From Bacteroidetes bacterium ADurb.Bin145 (GTDB lineage: Bacteria > Bacteroidota > Bacteroidia > Bacteroidales > VadinHA17), in the NCBI GenBank assembly GCA_002070505.1, contig MWDJ01000010.1, positions 26,382 through 90,381 of the forward strand: DNA of 64,000 nucleotides, read 5' to 3'. A program made the translations under genes and the position numbers. This document shows, one piece after another, positions 55,088-63,536 of the stretch. Below the pieces are notes generated by a model that ran no database searches, was not told where the DNA came from, and saw nothing but the letters and a program-made list of their open reading frames with translations. Each line of letters opens with the position of its first letter. The first letter of the stretch is position 1.

Positions 55088-55119
55088 TTTCTTTTTAATA
55101 AAAGTTACAGATATTTTTG
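55088..55119 (+). promoter_or_regulatory. Promoter-like element in the HK/IPExxxVDY intergenic region
   Basis: TTTC (55088-55091, one mismatch from TTTG), 20-base spacer, TATTTTTG (55112-55119, exact -7 consensus) on the plus strand, where no protein gene follows. About ten bases further on, TTGGCACGGAATTTGG (55128-55143) resembles a sigma-54 promoter, with a G in place of the final C of the -12 element. Confidence 0.4.
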
Positions 55120-55125
55120 CAATGT

Positions 55126-55230
55126 ATTTGGCACGGAATTTGGTCAGTAATAAATAGAGGTTTTTTCATAGGTTAGGTTAGTTTTAGGGTTATCAAAATG
55201 GGGCTGACGATCGTCAGCCTCTTCTTTTTT
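55126..55230 (+). ncRNA. Candidate small RNA between the kinase and IPExxxVDY genes
   Basis: The 305-base gap 54929-55233 holds no protein gene. On the plus strand a promoter-like element (55088-55119) is followed about 85 bases later by a perfect 18-base palindrome GGCTGACGATCGTCAGCC (55202-55219) and a T-rich run (55221-55230). Together they would give an RNA of about 105 bases ending in an intrinsic terminator. Alternatively the palindrome may only end minus-strand transcription of the acpP-fabF-rnc group, but its T-run is on the wrong side for that. Confidence 0.35.
55202..55230 (+). terminator. Perfect palindromic terminator with T-run on the plus strand
   Basis: Nine-base-pair stem GGCTGACGA/TCGTCAGCC without loop bases (the tip would open into a small loop), then CTTCTTTTTT. 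On the minus strand only a short ATTTTG follows the stem, so it is asymmetric in favour of plus-strand transcripts. Confidence 0.6.
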
Positions 55231-55233
55231 GAT

Positions 55234-55674
55234 TCAGTATGTAATGTAATCCAGATTTCTGTCTTTTATTGTTGCAGGGTCAAGGTTGAATACAGCAGTA
55301 ATGCACTCAATTTCTTTTACAAGGGTATTGATCAGGTTTATATCGGCTTCATTTTCACCATTGAAGATCCTGAAAATAAAATCAATATTAATCAGTTTCT
55401 TAATTAAATAATCTTTTCCTGACCGGTTTGAGATAAGTTCATATGTTAAATGAGGAGAAGCAGAAGCATCAGAGAACCTGCTGAAAGAAATTTCTTCTCC
55501 TTCCTTCTGGCCGATGATCACGGGGGTTACGTTCCGGAGATTGATTTTAAGTTTCCTGTTTAATGCCAGTGAGAGTTTATAATCGGGTTCCGGAGAGACT
55601 ATCCCAAAAAACACAAACCCATTTTCAGGGTTTATTTTTAAACGGACCCTTTTTATTTTTGGATTGGCTTTCAT
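55234..55674 (-). CDS. IPExxxVDY family protein
   Basis: 146 residues from the ATG at 55674 (the frame is open to 55725, overlapping rnc, but KANPKIKRVRLKIN is the more natural start). The body GFVFFGIVSPEPDYKLSLALNRKLKINL and the C-terminal IKDRNLDYITY follow the pattern I-P-E-x-x-x-V-D-Y that names this Bacteroidota-only family, although Pro and Glu are replaced here (Lys-Asp). Its function is unknown. It stands 43 bases after rnc on the same strand, the typical neighbourhood of this family. Confidence 0.75.
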   Translation of the reverse strand: MKANPKIKRVRLKINPENGFVFFGIVSPEPDYKLSLALNRKLKINLRNVTPVIIGQKEGEEISFSRFSDASASPHLTYELISNRSGKDYLIKKLINIDFIFRIFNGENEADINLINTLVKEIECITAVFNLDPATIKDRNLDYITY

Positions 55675-55717
55675 TATGGGGAACCTACAATTAAGTAAAG
55701 ATAGCAAAAAGAAAGAT

Positions 55718-56464
55718 CTATTCAAAATTTCCGGAGCCTTGATTTATGCGTTTCCACGCTATTCCGGAAGCTTCCTGTTCTGCTTCTTTCTTTGATTCAC
55801 CCTGTCCCGTGCCATATTCTTCCCTGTTTATAAACAATGTTGAGGAGAACATTGATTTTTTCAGGTTAAAGTCATATTCTTCCTTGTAAGTGAAGATCAG
55901 GTTGGCCTTATTTTTCTGAACCCATTCAAAAACGAGGCTCTTAAAGTCGGTATCGGTTTTGACTATATCATCAAGATCAAGATATTTTCGGAGTACTTTC
56001 CTGATAAACAGTTTCTTCGTCTTTTTAAATCCCTTGTCAAGAAATACAGAACCTATAAGTGCCTCAAATGCATCGCCATACAGGTTCTTTGTGGGATGTG
56101 ATGAGTTTACATTGCTGATCAGGATATTGTTTATTCCCATCGATAATGCCAGCTGGTTAAGTACATCCCTGTTAACGATCCTTGAGCGTATTTTAGTCAT
56201 GAAGCCCTCTGAGGCATCAGGAAATTCTTCGAAAAGGTAATCGGAGAGAATTGCATCAAGAACTGCATCCCCAAGATATTCGAGGCGTTCATTGTTCACC
56301 TTTTTGCCATCAGGGAGCGTAAAGGAAGCTGAGCGATGTATGAAGGCTATTTCGTAGAATCTGAGATTTCCGGGTTTGAACCCGAGAATTTTTCTTAAGC
56401 GTGAACCGAATTCACGTTTGTCGAGGATATATGTGCCATTAAACCGGTTTTGTAAGAACGACAC
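55718..56464 (-). CDS. rnc: Ribonuclease III
   Basis: 248 residues. The signature NERLEYLGDAVLDAILSDYLF with its catalytic Asp and Glu, and the second acidic site in KNLYGDAFEALIGSVFLD, define the nuclease domain (about 25-165). A double-stranded-RNA-binding domain follows (DFKSLVFEWVQKN..., ending GQGESKKEAEQEASGIAW). It processes rRNA and other double-stranded RNA. It starts with GTG at 56464, which shares one base with the fabF stop (TAGTG), so translation is coupled. No earlier or nearby ATG gives a better start. Confidence 0.95.
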   Translation of the reverse strand: MSFLQNRFNGTYILDKREFGSRLRKILGFKPGNLRFYEIAFIHRSASFTLPDGKKVNNERLEYLGDAVLDAILSDYLFEEFPDASEGFMTKIRSRIVNRDVLNQLALSMGINNILISNVNSSHPTKNLYGDAFEALIGSVFLDKGFKKTKKLFIRKVLRKYLDLDDIVKTDTDFKSLVFEWVQKNKANLIFTYKEEYDFNLKKSMFSSTLFINREEYGTGQGESKKEAEQEASGIAWKRINQGSGNFE

Positions 56465-57711
56465 TAAACTTCTGCTTTTTTTAATACAACGGAAGCATTA
56501 TGGCCGCCGAACCCGAATGTATTGCTTATGGCAACATTTACTTTTCTTTTCTGTGCTTTATTGAAGGTCAGATTAAGCCTCTGATCGATTTCAGGGTCGG
56601 GTACGCTGAAATTGATCGTCGGAGGAATTGTGTCATTCACGATAGAGAAAATGGCAGCTATGGCTTCAATTGCACCGGCAGCTCCGAGAAGATGACCTGT
56701 CATTGATTTTGTAGCACTTATATTAAGGCTGAATGCATGTTCTCCGAAAATATCAAGGATGGCCTTGGCTTCGGCTATATCGCCGAGAGGCGTGGAAGTA
56801 CCATGGACATTGATATAGTCTACATCGGCAGGGGCAAGACCGGCATCTTCAATTGCAAACTTCATGACATTTCTTGCGCCCAGACCTTCCGGATGGGGTG
56901 CTGTCACGTGATAAGCATCAGCAGTCATTGCTGTGCCGACAAGTTCAGCGTATATCTTTGCACCTCTTGCCTTTGCGTGCTCATACTCTTCAACGATAAG
57001 AGCTCCGGCGCCTTCACCAAGTACAAAACCGTCGCGCGTTTTATCGAACGGCCTCGAAGCGGTTTGGTATTCCGAATTCTTTGTCGAAAGAGCCATAGTG
57101 GCATTGAATCCGCCGATACCAGGTTCATTTATACAAGCCTCAGAGCCTCCGGAAATGAAAATATCAGCTTTTCCCCACCGGATATAATTGATTGCATCGA
57201 TGAGGGCATTTGTTGAAGATGCACAGGCTGATACAGTGGCGAAATTAGGTCCGGTGAAACCATATCTGATCGAGATCGTTCCGGCAGCAATGTCGGCTAT
57301 CATCTTGGGAATAAAAAAGGGACTGAACCGCGGAGTCCCATCTCCAAGAACATGTTGTTTTATCGAATTGTAGAATGTATCAAGGCCTCCAATTCCGGAT
57401 CCCCAGATAACACCTATCCTGGATTTATCTGTTTTTACAAGATCAAGCCCGGAATCTTTTATTGCTTCATCTGTCACAACCAGTGCATACTGGGAATACA
57501 GATCAAGCTTGTTAACTTCTTTCCTGTCAAAGAAATCAGCAGAGTTGTAGCCCTTTAATTCACAAGCAAATTTAGTCTTGAACTTTTCGGTATTAAACCG
57601 GGTGATCATTACCGCCCCGCTTACTCCCTTTTCAAGTCCATCCCAGTATTCACGTAAGTTATTGCCAATAGGAGTTAAGGCTCCGAGGCCGGTAACTACA
57701 ACTCTTCTCAT
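56464..57711 (-). CDS. fabF: 3-oxoacyl-ACP synthase II (FabF)
   Basis: 415 residues. Active-site Cys in TVSACASSTNALIDAINYI, the two His residues in NVHGTSTPLGD and TKSMTGHLLGAAGAIEA, and the closing SNTFGFGGHNASVVLKKA. The opening RRVVVTGLGALTPIGNN is typical. It elongates acyl-ACP in fatty acid synthesis and works on the carrier encoded 25 bases upstream (acpP). Coupled to rnc by a 1-base overlap. Confidence 0.97.
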   Translation of the reverse strand: MRRVVVTGLGALTPIGNNLREYWDGLEKGVSGAVMITRFNTEKFKTKFACELKGYNSADFFDRKEVNKLDLYSQYALVVTDEAIKDSGLDLVKTDKSRIGVIWGSGIGGLDTFYNSIKQHVLGDGTPRFSPFFIPKMIADIAAGTISIRYGFTGPNFATVSACASSTNALIDAINYIRWGKADIFISGGSEACINEPGIGGFNATMALSTKNSEYQTASRPFDKTRDGFVLGEGAGALIVEEYEHAKARGAKIYAELVGTAMTADAYHVTAPHPEGLGARNVMKFAIEDAGLAPADVDYINVHGTSTPLGDIAEAKAILDIFGEHAFSLNISATKSMTGHLLGAAGAIEAIAAIFSIVNDTIPPTINFSVPDPEIDQRLNLTFNKAQKRKVNVAISNTFGFGGHNASVVLKKAEV

Positions 57712-57736
57712 TAAAAGGATTATTAGCTATGCAAAT

Positions 57737-57973
57737 TTATTTTGCATTTTCCTCAATGTACTTGATAGCATCACCAACGGTGCTTATGGTTTCTGCCTGA
57801 TCGTCAGGAATACCAATATTAAATTCTTTTTCAAATTCCATGATCAGCTCAACAGTATCAAGAGAATCCGCACCAAGATCATTTGTGAAACTGGCTTCAG
57901 GGGTAACTTTTGATTCGTCTACTCCAAGTTTGTCAACGATGATCTCTTTAACTCTTGTGGCAATGTCAGACAT
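57737..57973 (-). CDS. acpP: Acyl carrier protein
   Basis: 78 residues, the standard ACP length. The phosphopantetheine is attached to the Ser in [21 protein letters not shown]. It carries acyl chains for FabF, FabZ, LpxA and LpxD. First gene of acpP-fabF-rnc. Upstream of it lie 182 bases shared with the divergent purN. There, TAAATTTG on the minus strand at 58128-58121 could be a -7 element, but no TTG is correctly placed, so the promoter is uncertain. Confidence 0.97.
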   Translation of the reverse strand: MSDIATRVKEIIVDKLGVDESKVTPEASFTNDLGADSLDTVELIMEFEKEFNIGIPDDQAETISTVGDAIKYIEENAK

Positions 57974-58155
57974 AGTGATAAAATTTAATTAATAATAATT
58001 TTAAGATGATGCAAAGAAATATATTTGTACTTTATTTTTCAAATGATTTTCAGTTTTTTTATTGAATGCGAAAAATAATAAATTGATTTTTAGATAAATA
58101 TACATCTTTTTTCGGATTTGCAAATTTATTTTTCGAAAACATTAAGTATTTTATA

Positions 58156-58740
58156 ATGAGGAATATAGCGATTTTTGCTTCAGGATCGGGTACAAACGCA
58201 GAAAACATAATTAAATATTTTTCGAACAGAAAGACCGCGAAAGTAACACTTGTCCTGTCGAATCGTCGTGAAGCCTTCGTCCTTAAAAGGGCTGCGGAGA
58301 ACAATGTAAAGTCAGTTTTTTTCGACCGTAATGAATTTTATAATTCAGGAATCGTGCTCGACACACTTATTTCAAATGATATAGATTTCATCGTTCTTGC
58401 CGGTTTTCTGTGGCTTGTCCCTGACGACATTCTGACTCACTACAATGGCAGGATCATAAATATTCATCCTGCTTTGCTGCCGAAATACGGAGGCAGGGGT
58501 TTTTATGGCGAAAAAGTTCATAAGGCTGTTATAAGTAATCATGAAACAGAATCAGGCATAACAATTCATCATGTAAATAAATTCTACGACGAAGGGGATA
58601 TTATCTTCCAGGCAAAATGTAAAGTGGAACCGTCAGATACCCCCGAATCACTTGCAGCGAGGATACATAGGCTTGAGTATGAACATTTCCCAAGGATCAT
58701 AGAGAAAATGATATCTGAGCTTGACAGTAATGTCAGATAG
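58156..58740 (+). CDS. purN: Phosphoribosylglycinamide formyltransferase PurN
   Basis: 194 residues. The ribonucleotide-binding opening IAIFASGSGTNAENIIKYF, the catalytic Asn-x-His in IINIHPALLPKYGGRGFYG, and the Asp in GITIHHVNKFYDEGDIIFQ identify the folate-dependent GAR transformylase. It transfers a formyl group from 10-formyl-THF in purine synthesis. It is alone on the plus strand. Its last 8 bases overlap the end of the convergent M23 peptidase gene. Confidence 0.95.
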   Translation: MRNIAIFASGSGTNAENIIKYFSNRKTAKVTLVLSNRREAFVLKRAAENNVKSVFFDRNEFYNSGIVLDTLISNDIDFIVLAGFLWLVPDDILTHYNGRIINIHPALLPKYGGRGFYGEKVHKAVISNHETESGITIHHVNKFYDEGDIIFQAKCKVEPSDTPESLAARIHRLEYEHFPRIIEKMISELDSNVR

Positions 58741-59971
58741 TTGAAAGGAGGCTTAAAACCACAAGTTTATTCCTCTCAAATCTTTCCATGTTTTCTTCAG
58801 CTACCGGTTCAACAGGGGGCGCTTCCACAGCCAGAGGATCGACAGGGGAACCGTTCTGATAAAACCTGAAGTCGAGATGGGGCCCTGTTGACAGTCCGCT
58901 GCTCCCCACATACCCTATGATATCTCCCTGTTTTACAAATGATCCGGGACCAATGCCTTCGGCATACCGGCTCAGATGAAGATAAGCTGTTGAATAAACA
59001 CTGTTATGAACTATCCTTATCATCCTTCCTGATCCGTCCTCTGAACGCATTTCAACTACTTTGCCATCGCCGATTACATGAACAGGAGTTCCTACCGGCG
59101 CTGCATAATCGACACCAAAGTGCGGCCGGCGGATCCTGAGGATGGGATGTAACCTTGATCCTGAAAAGCGTGAAGTAATTCGTGAGAACTGCAGAGGTGC
59201 CTTTAAAAACGCCTTCCTGAGACTGTTACCATCTGCATCGAAGTACGTTTCGATACTATCCTGAATAAAAGGGATAGCTGTTATTTTCTTCCCGGCCCAG
59301 GTAAATTCCGCACCATAGATCTTGCCGATACCAAGTGATTCATTATCAATATATAATTCATTATAGATCACTTTATATGAGTCACCTTTCTGAAGTCCGA
59401 AGAAATCAACTGTCCAGGCAAAAATATCCGACAATTCCACTGCCAGAGCAGGATGCTGATTAGCAGATAGCATTGATTCCCAAAGAGATGTCTCAATTGT
59501 TCCGGATGAATATCTGATGATCCTGTTAATTTCCTTTTTATATGGAGTTATATTCAGGGAATCGTTAAAGCTGAATATGTAACACATGAAAGGATCATGT
59601 TCATAGATCATATATCTTGCCCGGGCTGCAGAATCTGTCTCACAGAGAAGGGTATAACGGTTCCCTGATCGTATCTTTCTCACATCGAAGACGGAGTTGG
59701 AATTTCTTAAAACCTGTTCAATCTCCTGTAAGGAGACACCATGTCCGGAAAGTAATTCAGAGAGAAATCCGTTACGTTTAATATGTCCTGTGACTATATT
59801 ATAGGAATCGGCCGGGATGCCAAATAACTTTTCTGGTTCTTTAATCTTCTCTACCGATAGTGTGTCATGGGCAAGTGCAAACGATTCAGGTACCTCTTTT
59901 TTGAAATACCTGCAGGAATATGACAGTAGTAAGACTGAAAGAAGAAATATTGCTTTTCCTGAGCGGCTCAT
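58733..59971 (-). CDS. M23 family metallopeptidase, lipoprotein
   Basis: 412 residues. An N-terminal signal with lipid Cys in LLLSYSCRY (residue 20) suggests membrane anchoring. A long N-terminal region of about 250 residues recalls the OapA/LysM-like part of MepM-type enzymes (ISLQEIEQVLRNS-type segment at about 80). The C-terminal peptidase (about 265-400) shows HFGVDYAAPVGTPV (first zinc His and Asp) and later STGPHLDFRFYQNG. The usual closing motif His-x-His is here His-x-Asp. It may cut peptidoglycan cross-links. It follows leuS by 12 bases on the same strand and likely shares its transcript. Confidence 0.85.
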   Translation of the reverse strand: MSRSGKAIFLLSVLLLSYSCRYFKKEVPESFALAHDTLSVEKIKEPEKLFGIPADSYNIVTGHIKRNGFLSELLSGHGVSLQEIEQVLRNSNSVFDVRKIRSGNRYTLLCETDSAARARYMIYEHDPFMCYIFSFNDSLNITPYKKEINRIIRYSSGTIETSLWESMLSANQHPALAVELSDIFAWTVDFFGLQKGDSYKVIYNELYIDNESLGIGKIYGAEFTWAGKKITAIPFIQDSIETYFDADGNSLRKAFLKAPLQFSRITSRFSGSRLHPILRIRRPHFGVDYAAPVGTPVHVIGDGKVVEMRSEDGSGRMIRIVHNSVYSTAYLHLSRYAEGIGPGSFVKQGDIIGYVGSSGLSTGPHLDFRFYQNGSPVDPLAVEAPPVEPVAEENMERFERNKLVVLSLLSTI

Positions 59972-59983
59972 CAGCAGGTCGGG

Positions 59984-62647
59984 TTAATTCCTGATCACTA
60001 AATTAACTATCCGGTTAGGCACAACGATAAGGTTCGCAAGCGTCCCTGTTGCCAGCCATTTTTGCGCTCTTTCATCTTTAAGTATTATCCTGCCGATTTC
60101 CTCTTTATCCATACTGACAGGCAGTTCTATTTTAAATCTTAGTTTTCCGTTAACGGAAACAGGATATTCAAAAGTGTCTTCTTTAAGGTATTCCTCGTTC
60201 ACCTCAGGCCAGGGTTCGTATGCAATTGTGTTCTTATTCCCTTGCATATTCCACAGTTCTTCAGCCAGGTGAGGAGCGAAGGGAGAGAGTATTTTTGTGA
60301 AGGTTTTAACAGTGTCGCGGGTCACTTTTCCCTGTTTTGTGGCAAGATTAAGAAAGATCATCATAGCTGAAATTGCAGTATTGAACCGGAGGTTTTCGAT
60401 ATCGCCTTCCACTTTTTTGATCGCCTGATTCAGCCCCTTGAGGATCTCTTTACTTTCGGGACCTTCGGTTATATTTTCACTGTTTGCAAAGAATCTGAAT
60501 GTTCTTGCAAGGAAGTTATAAACTCCTTTTACGCCTTTATCATCCCAGGGTTTTATTACATCAAGAGGACCCATGAACATTTCGTACAATCTCAGGGAAT
60601 CGGCCCCATAGCGCAAAACTACGTCATCAGGATTTACGACGTTTTTCAGCGATTTGGACATTTTTGCAACTATCTGCCTGAGTTCGGCACCGGTTTCCCT
60701 GTTGTAGTATTTCCCGTCCCTTTCTTCTGCAAGGTCGGCTGGTATCTTTGCCCCGGCTTCGTTCTCGTAGGCAAATGCAAGTATCATCCCCTGGTTGAAC
60801 AACCGTTGATATGGTTCGTCGGTTGAGACGATCCCAAGATCGAAAAGGACTTTATGCCAGAAACGGCTATAGAGCAAATGAAGCACAGCGTGTTCGGCGC
60901 CTCCGATGTAAAGATCGACCGGCATCCAGTATTTTTCTTTTTTCGGATCGAAAATCATACTGTCATTTTTCGGGTCGATAAACCTGAGGTAATACCAGCA
61001 TGAACCTGCCCACTGCGGCATCGTATTTGTTTCTCTTCTGCCTGTTCTTCCTGAACTGTCAGTTACCTTAAGCCAGTCGGTTGCATTTGACAGAGGTGAT
61101 TCACCCGATTCCCCCGGCTGATACTTTTCAAGTTCCGGCAGCTGCAGAGGAAGTTCATTCTCATCGAGAAGCGTTATTTCTCCGTCTTCCCAGTGTATAA
61201 CAGGGAAGGGTTCACCCCAGTATCTCTGCCTGCTGAAAAGCCAGTCACGGAGTTTATAATTGACCTTGGCTTTTCCGATATTTTTCTTTTCAAGCCAGTC
61301 TGTTATTTTACTGATACCAGCTTCTTTGTTCAGACCATTAATATCTATGCCATTCTCCTTACTTGACGAATTGATATATCTCCCGTCTTCAGTCCAGCAT
61401 TCTTTACCGGCAAGGATTTTTTCCCTCTGTGTCGTATCATTAACATCCGGATCCTGGATGCACACGATGGGAAGGTTAAATTTCTCAGCGAATTCAAAAT
61501 CCCGGGTATCATGGGCCGGTACTGCCATAATAGCTCCGGTTCCGTAACCGGTAAGCACATAATCTGCGACCCAGACCGGTATTTTTTCATTATTGACCGG
61601 ATTGATTGCGAAACGGCCGGTGAACACACCGGTTTTTTCACGTGCAAGGTCAGTGCGGTCCAGATCTGATTTAAGGGATGCAGCCCTGATATATTGTTTC
61701 ACGCTGTCCCTGTTTTTTTCGGTGGTAATCTTGTCGATAAGCTGATGTTCAGGAGCAATTACCATATATGTAGCTCCGAATAATGTATCCGGGCGTGTTG
61801 TAAAGACTGTCAGTTTTTCATCCAGACCGTCAATCTGAAAATCGACTTCAGCGCCGGTTGACCGTCCTATCCAGTTACGTTGCATCTCCTTAATGCCTTC
61901 GGGCCATTCGAGCTTATCGAAACCGGACAGAAGCCTCTCGGCATAAAGAGGTATCCTCAGCATCCACTGTTTCAGGTTCTTTTTTTCAACTTTGTTTCCG
62001 CATTTCTCGTGTGAGCCGTCATAAAGTACCTCTTCGTTGGCGCAAACGATCCTGCAGGAAGGGCACCACCACACCTGCGCATCATCGTAATAAGCAAGAC
62101 GCTTTGAATCAATGTATTTCTTTATTTCCTTGTCTCCTGAACGTTTTATTTCATCCGGAATTGGAAGTTCAGAAACAGGCCGGCCTTTTTGCAGTTTCTC
62201 ATCAAACCAGGTATTATATAACCGGATAAAGATCCACTGGGTCCATCTGTAGTATTTCGGGTCTGTTGTATTTATCTCCCTGTCCCAGTCGTAGCTCAGG
62301 CCAAGTTCTTTAATCTGTCTCCTGAAAGTATCGCAGTTGTTCTTTGTTGTTACAGAGGGATGTGTACCGGTCTGGATGGCATATTGTTCGGCCGGAAGTC
62401 CGAAGGCGTCCCATCCCATTGGATGGAGCACATTGAATCCCTTCATCCTTTTATATCTTGAATAAATGTCAGTAGCTGTATAACCTTCGGGATGTCCCAC
62501 GTGAAGGCCCGCTCCGGAAGGATACGGAAACATATCAAGCACATAGCATTTATTCGGATTGCTTAAATCATCCGGGGTTTTAAATGTTTTATTTCTTTCC
62601 CAGTATTCCTGCCATCTCTTTTCGATCTCTTTGAAATTGTAATCCAT
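59984..62647 (-). CDS. leuS: Leucyl-tRNA synthetase
   Basis: 887 residues. The class I motifs are HVGH in [15 protein letters not shown] and KMSKS in [17 protein letters not shown]. The CP1 editing domain (about 230-430) contains [19 protein letters not shown] and [19 protein letters not shown]. It attaches leucine to tRNA-Leu in the cytoplasm. First gene of leuS-M23. There is a 412-base gap before the tRNA gene on its upstream side, which holds repeats and hairpins but no gene. Confidence 0.97.
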   Translation of the reverse strand: MDYNFKEIEKRWQEYWERNKTFKTPDDLSNPNKCYVLDMFPYPSGAGLHVGHPEGYTATDIYSRYKRMKGFNVLHPMGWDAFGLPAEQYAIQTGTHPSVTTKNNCDTFRRQIKELGLSYDWDREINTTDPKYYRWTQWIFIRLYNTWFDEKLQKGRPVSELPIPDEIKRSGDKEIKKYIDSKRLAYYDDAQVWWCPSCRIVCANEEVLYDGSHEKCGNKVEKKNLKQWMLRIPLYAERLLSGFDKLEWPEGIKEMQRNWIGRSTGAEVDFQIDGLDEKLTVFTTRPDTLFGATYMVIAPEHQLIDKITTEKNRDSVKQYIRAASLKSDLDRTDLAREKTGVFTGRFAINPVNNEKIPVWVADYVLTGYGTGAIMAVPAHDTRDFEFAEKFNLPIVCIQDPDVNDTTQREKILAGKECWTEDGRYINSSSKENGIDINGLNKEAGISKITDWLEKKNIGKAKVNYKLRDWLFSRQRYWGEPFPVIHWEDGEITLLDENELPLQLPELEKYQPGESGESPLSNATDWLKVTDSSGRTGRRETNTMPQWAGSCWYYLRFIDPKNDSMIFDPKKEKYWMPVDLYIGGAEHAVLHLLYSRFWHKVLFDLGIVSTDEPYQRLFNQGMILAFAYENEAGAKIPADLAEERDGKYYNRETGAELRQIVAKMSKSLKNVVNPDDVVLRYGADSLRLYEMFMGPLDVIKPWDDKGVKGVYNFLARTFRFFANSENITEGPESKEILKGLNQAIKKVEGDIENLRFNTAISAMMIFLNLATKQGKVTRDTVKTFTKILSPFAPHLAEELWNMQGNKNTIAYEPWPEVNEEYLKEDTFEYPVSVNGKLRFKIELPVSMDKEEIGRIILKDERAQKWLATGTLANLIVVPNRIVNLVIRN

Positions 62648-62687
62648 CTTCTAAAAGTAGAATAATTATTTTTCAACCTGTTTAATA

Positions 62688-62735
62688 CTCACTACTCATA
62701 ACACACCACTCACCGCTCACCGCTCACCACTCACA
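62688..62735. repeat. Degenerate CACTCACC tandem repeat upstream of leuS
   Basis: About six 8- to 9-base units of the type ACTCACCGCTC lie in tandem. They sit 40 bases upstream of the leuS start and contain no coding potential. Likely a short tandem array in the leuS leader or promoter region. Confidence 0.6.
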
Positions 62736-62860
62736 CGCTTCCAACAAGTCTGCGAAAATATGAAATCTTTGGGAAATAACGATAATCAGGAGTATAACAT
62801 CCTTTATCCCCTGCGGAGAATATGTTCAATGGTGGAGATGATGTATTCTACAATACCTTA

Positions 62861-62958
62861 ACCACTACGTGGTAAATTTGAACAATCATTGCATTCGCCG
62901 TAGGCGATGAAGTATTGTAGCTGACAGGTATCACAATAATTGCCTACCTCGTAGAGGT
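62861..62958. repeat. Three short hairpins sharing a GTA loop
   Basis: ACCACTACGTGGT (62861-62873; minus strand ACCAC-GTA-GTGGT), TCGCCGTAGGCGA (62895-62907) and ACCTCGTAGAGGT (62946-62958). Each has a perfect 5-base-pair stem around GTA, yet the stems differ in sequence, so the structure rather than the sequence is shared. All lie in the 412-base non-coding gap 62648-63059. An open frame on the minus strand across them looks non-coding. Confidence 0.65.
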
Positions 62959-63015
62959 TAAAGAAAACATAATTGCATGTCATAACAGGACTGATAATTA
63001 AAATATTCAAAATAG

Positions 63016-63046
63016 TTGTAAAACCGGTCATATCGTTATAATTTTG
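63016..63046 (+). promoter_or_regulatory. Promoter of the tRNA-Arg gene
   Basis: TTG (63016-63018), 20-base spacer, TAATTTTG (63039-63046), an exact TAnnTTTG. Predicted transcription start at about 63053, 7 bases before the mature tRNA 5' end. Confidence 0.65.
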
Positions 63047-63059
63047 AAGCATTGAAACT

Positions 63060-63132
63060 GGTCCCGTAGTTCAATGGATAGAATGACAGATTCCGGTTCT
63101 GTTGGTTGAGCGTTCGAGTCGCTCCGGGATCA
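63060..63132 (+). tRNA. tRNA-Arg (anticodon CCG)
   Basis: A 73-base cloverleaf. The acceptor stem is GGTCCCG with CGGGATC (63125-63131, one G-U pair) and discriminator A (63132). D stem is GTTC/GAAT. Anticodon stem ACAGA/TCTGT is perfect and encloses the loop TTCCGGT with anticodon CCG, which reads CGG. T stem GAGCG/CGCTC is perfect with loop TTCGAGT. The CCA end is not encoded. The antisense open frame over it is not a gene. Confidence 0.93.
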
Positions 63133-63155
63133 CAGGGTGTTTTTAGTGAATAGTA

Positions 63156-63236
63156 GGGGGAATGAGGCGGGGCGTTTTGCCAGAAAGTCAACAAAAGAAA
63201 AAGAATTTGAATCAAAACGCCCCGCCTCATTCCCCC
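63156..63236. repeat. Long palindrome, copy 1 (24-base arms)
   Basis: Arms 63156-63179 and 63213-63236 are exactly complementary (beginning GGGGGAATGAGGCGGGG). The 33-base spacer is A/G-rich. The hairpin would be extremely stable. A second copy in the same orientation starts at 63933. This copy begins 24 bases after the tRNA gene and could end its transcript as a hairpin, though the right arm is not followed by T's. Confidence 0.85.
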
Positions 63237-63251
63237 TTGTCCCTAAAGAGG

Positions 63252-63312
63252 CCGTGTCATTCCGAACGAGTCAATCCTGAGCTTGCGAAGGATTGACGAG
63301 TGAGGAATCTCC
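63252..63312 (+). repeat. Terminal inverted repeat, left copy
   Basis: Starts CCGTGTCATTCCGA (63252-63265) and ends AGGAATCTCC (63303-63312). Inside is a hairpin TCAATCCT/AGGATTGA (63271-63278 and 63289-63296). Both ends recur, exactly complementary, at 63874-63914 on the other side of the GIY-YIG gene. A degenerate direct copy follows at 63350-63397. Confidence 0.75.
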
Positions 63313-63349
63313 TTCCCCTTCCAGAAATACTATAAGGGGTTTCATTGAA

Positions 63350-63397
63350 ACGAATCTTCCCTGAGCTTATGAGGGATTGACGAAAGAGGGATCTCAG
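63350..63397 (+). repeat. Degenerate second copy of the left repeat
   Basis: The segment CCTGAGCTTATGAGGGATTG with GACGAAAGAGGGATCTCA after it aligns with CCTGAGCTTGCGAAGGATTG in the left copy, shifted by about 85 bases, and has several substitutions. It suggests tandem duplication followed by decay. Confidence 0.5.
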
Positions 63398-63536
63398 TCA
63401 CCATAAGTTATTCTTAATGATAGTATCGTGAAAGCGCATCTTAACAATCTGAAGAAATTGTAAAATATAATTAAGGTAATAGCAAAGAAGGGACTGGCTC
63501 TTAAATTTCTAAATTGCAATTATACTCAAGGGGACC

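Noticed and set aside
58121-58128. TAAATTTG as the acpP promoter
   Set aside because: The -7 match is exact, but no TTG lies at 18-20 bases, and AT-rich DNA gives such matches by chance.
62858-63052. A 64-residue minus-strand open frame upstream of the tRNA
   Set aside because: It runs through the three GTA hairpins, has no conserved-looking segment, and overlaps the tRNA promoter.
63036-63230. A 64-residue minus-strand open frame over the tRNA
   Set aside because: It is antisense to tRNA-Arg and the palindrome; the typical spurious frame created by a tRNA gene.
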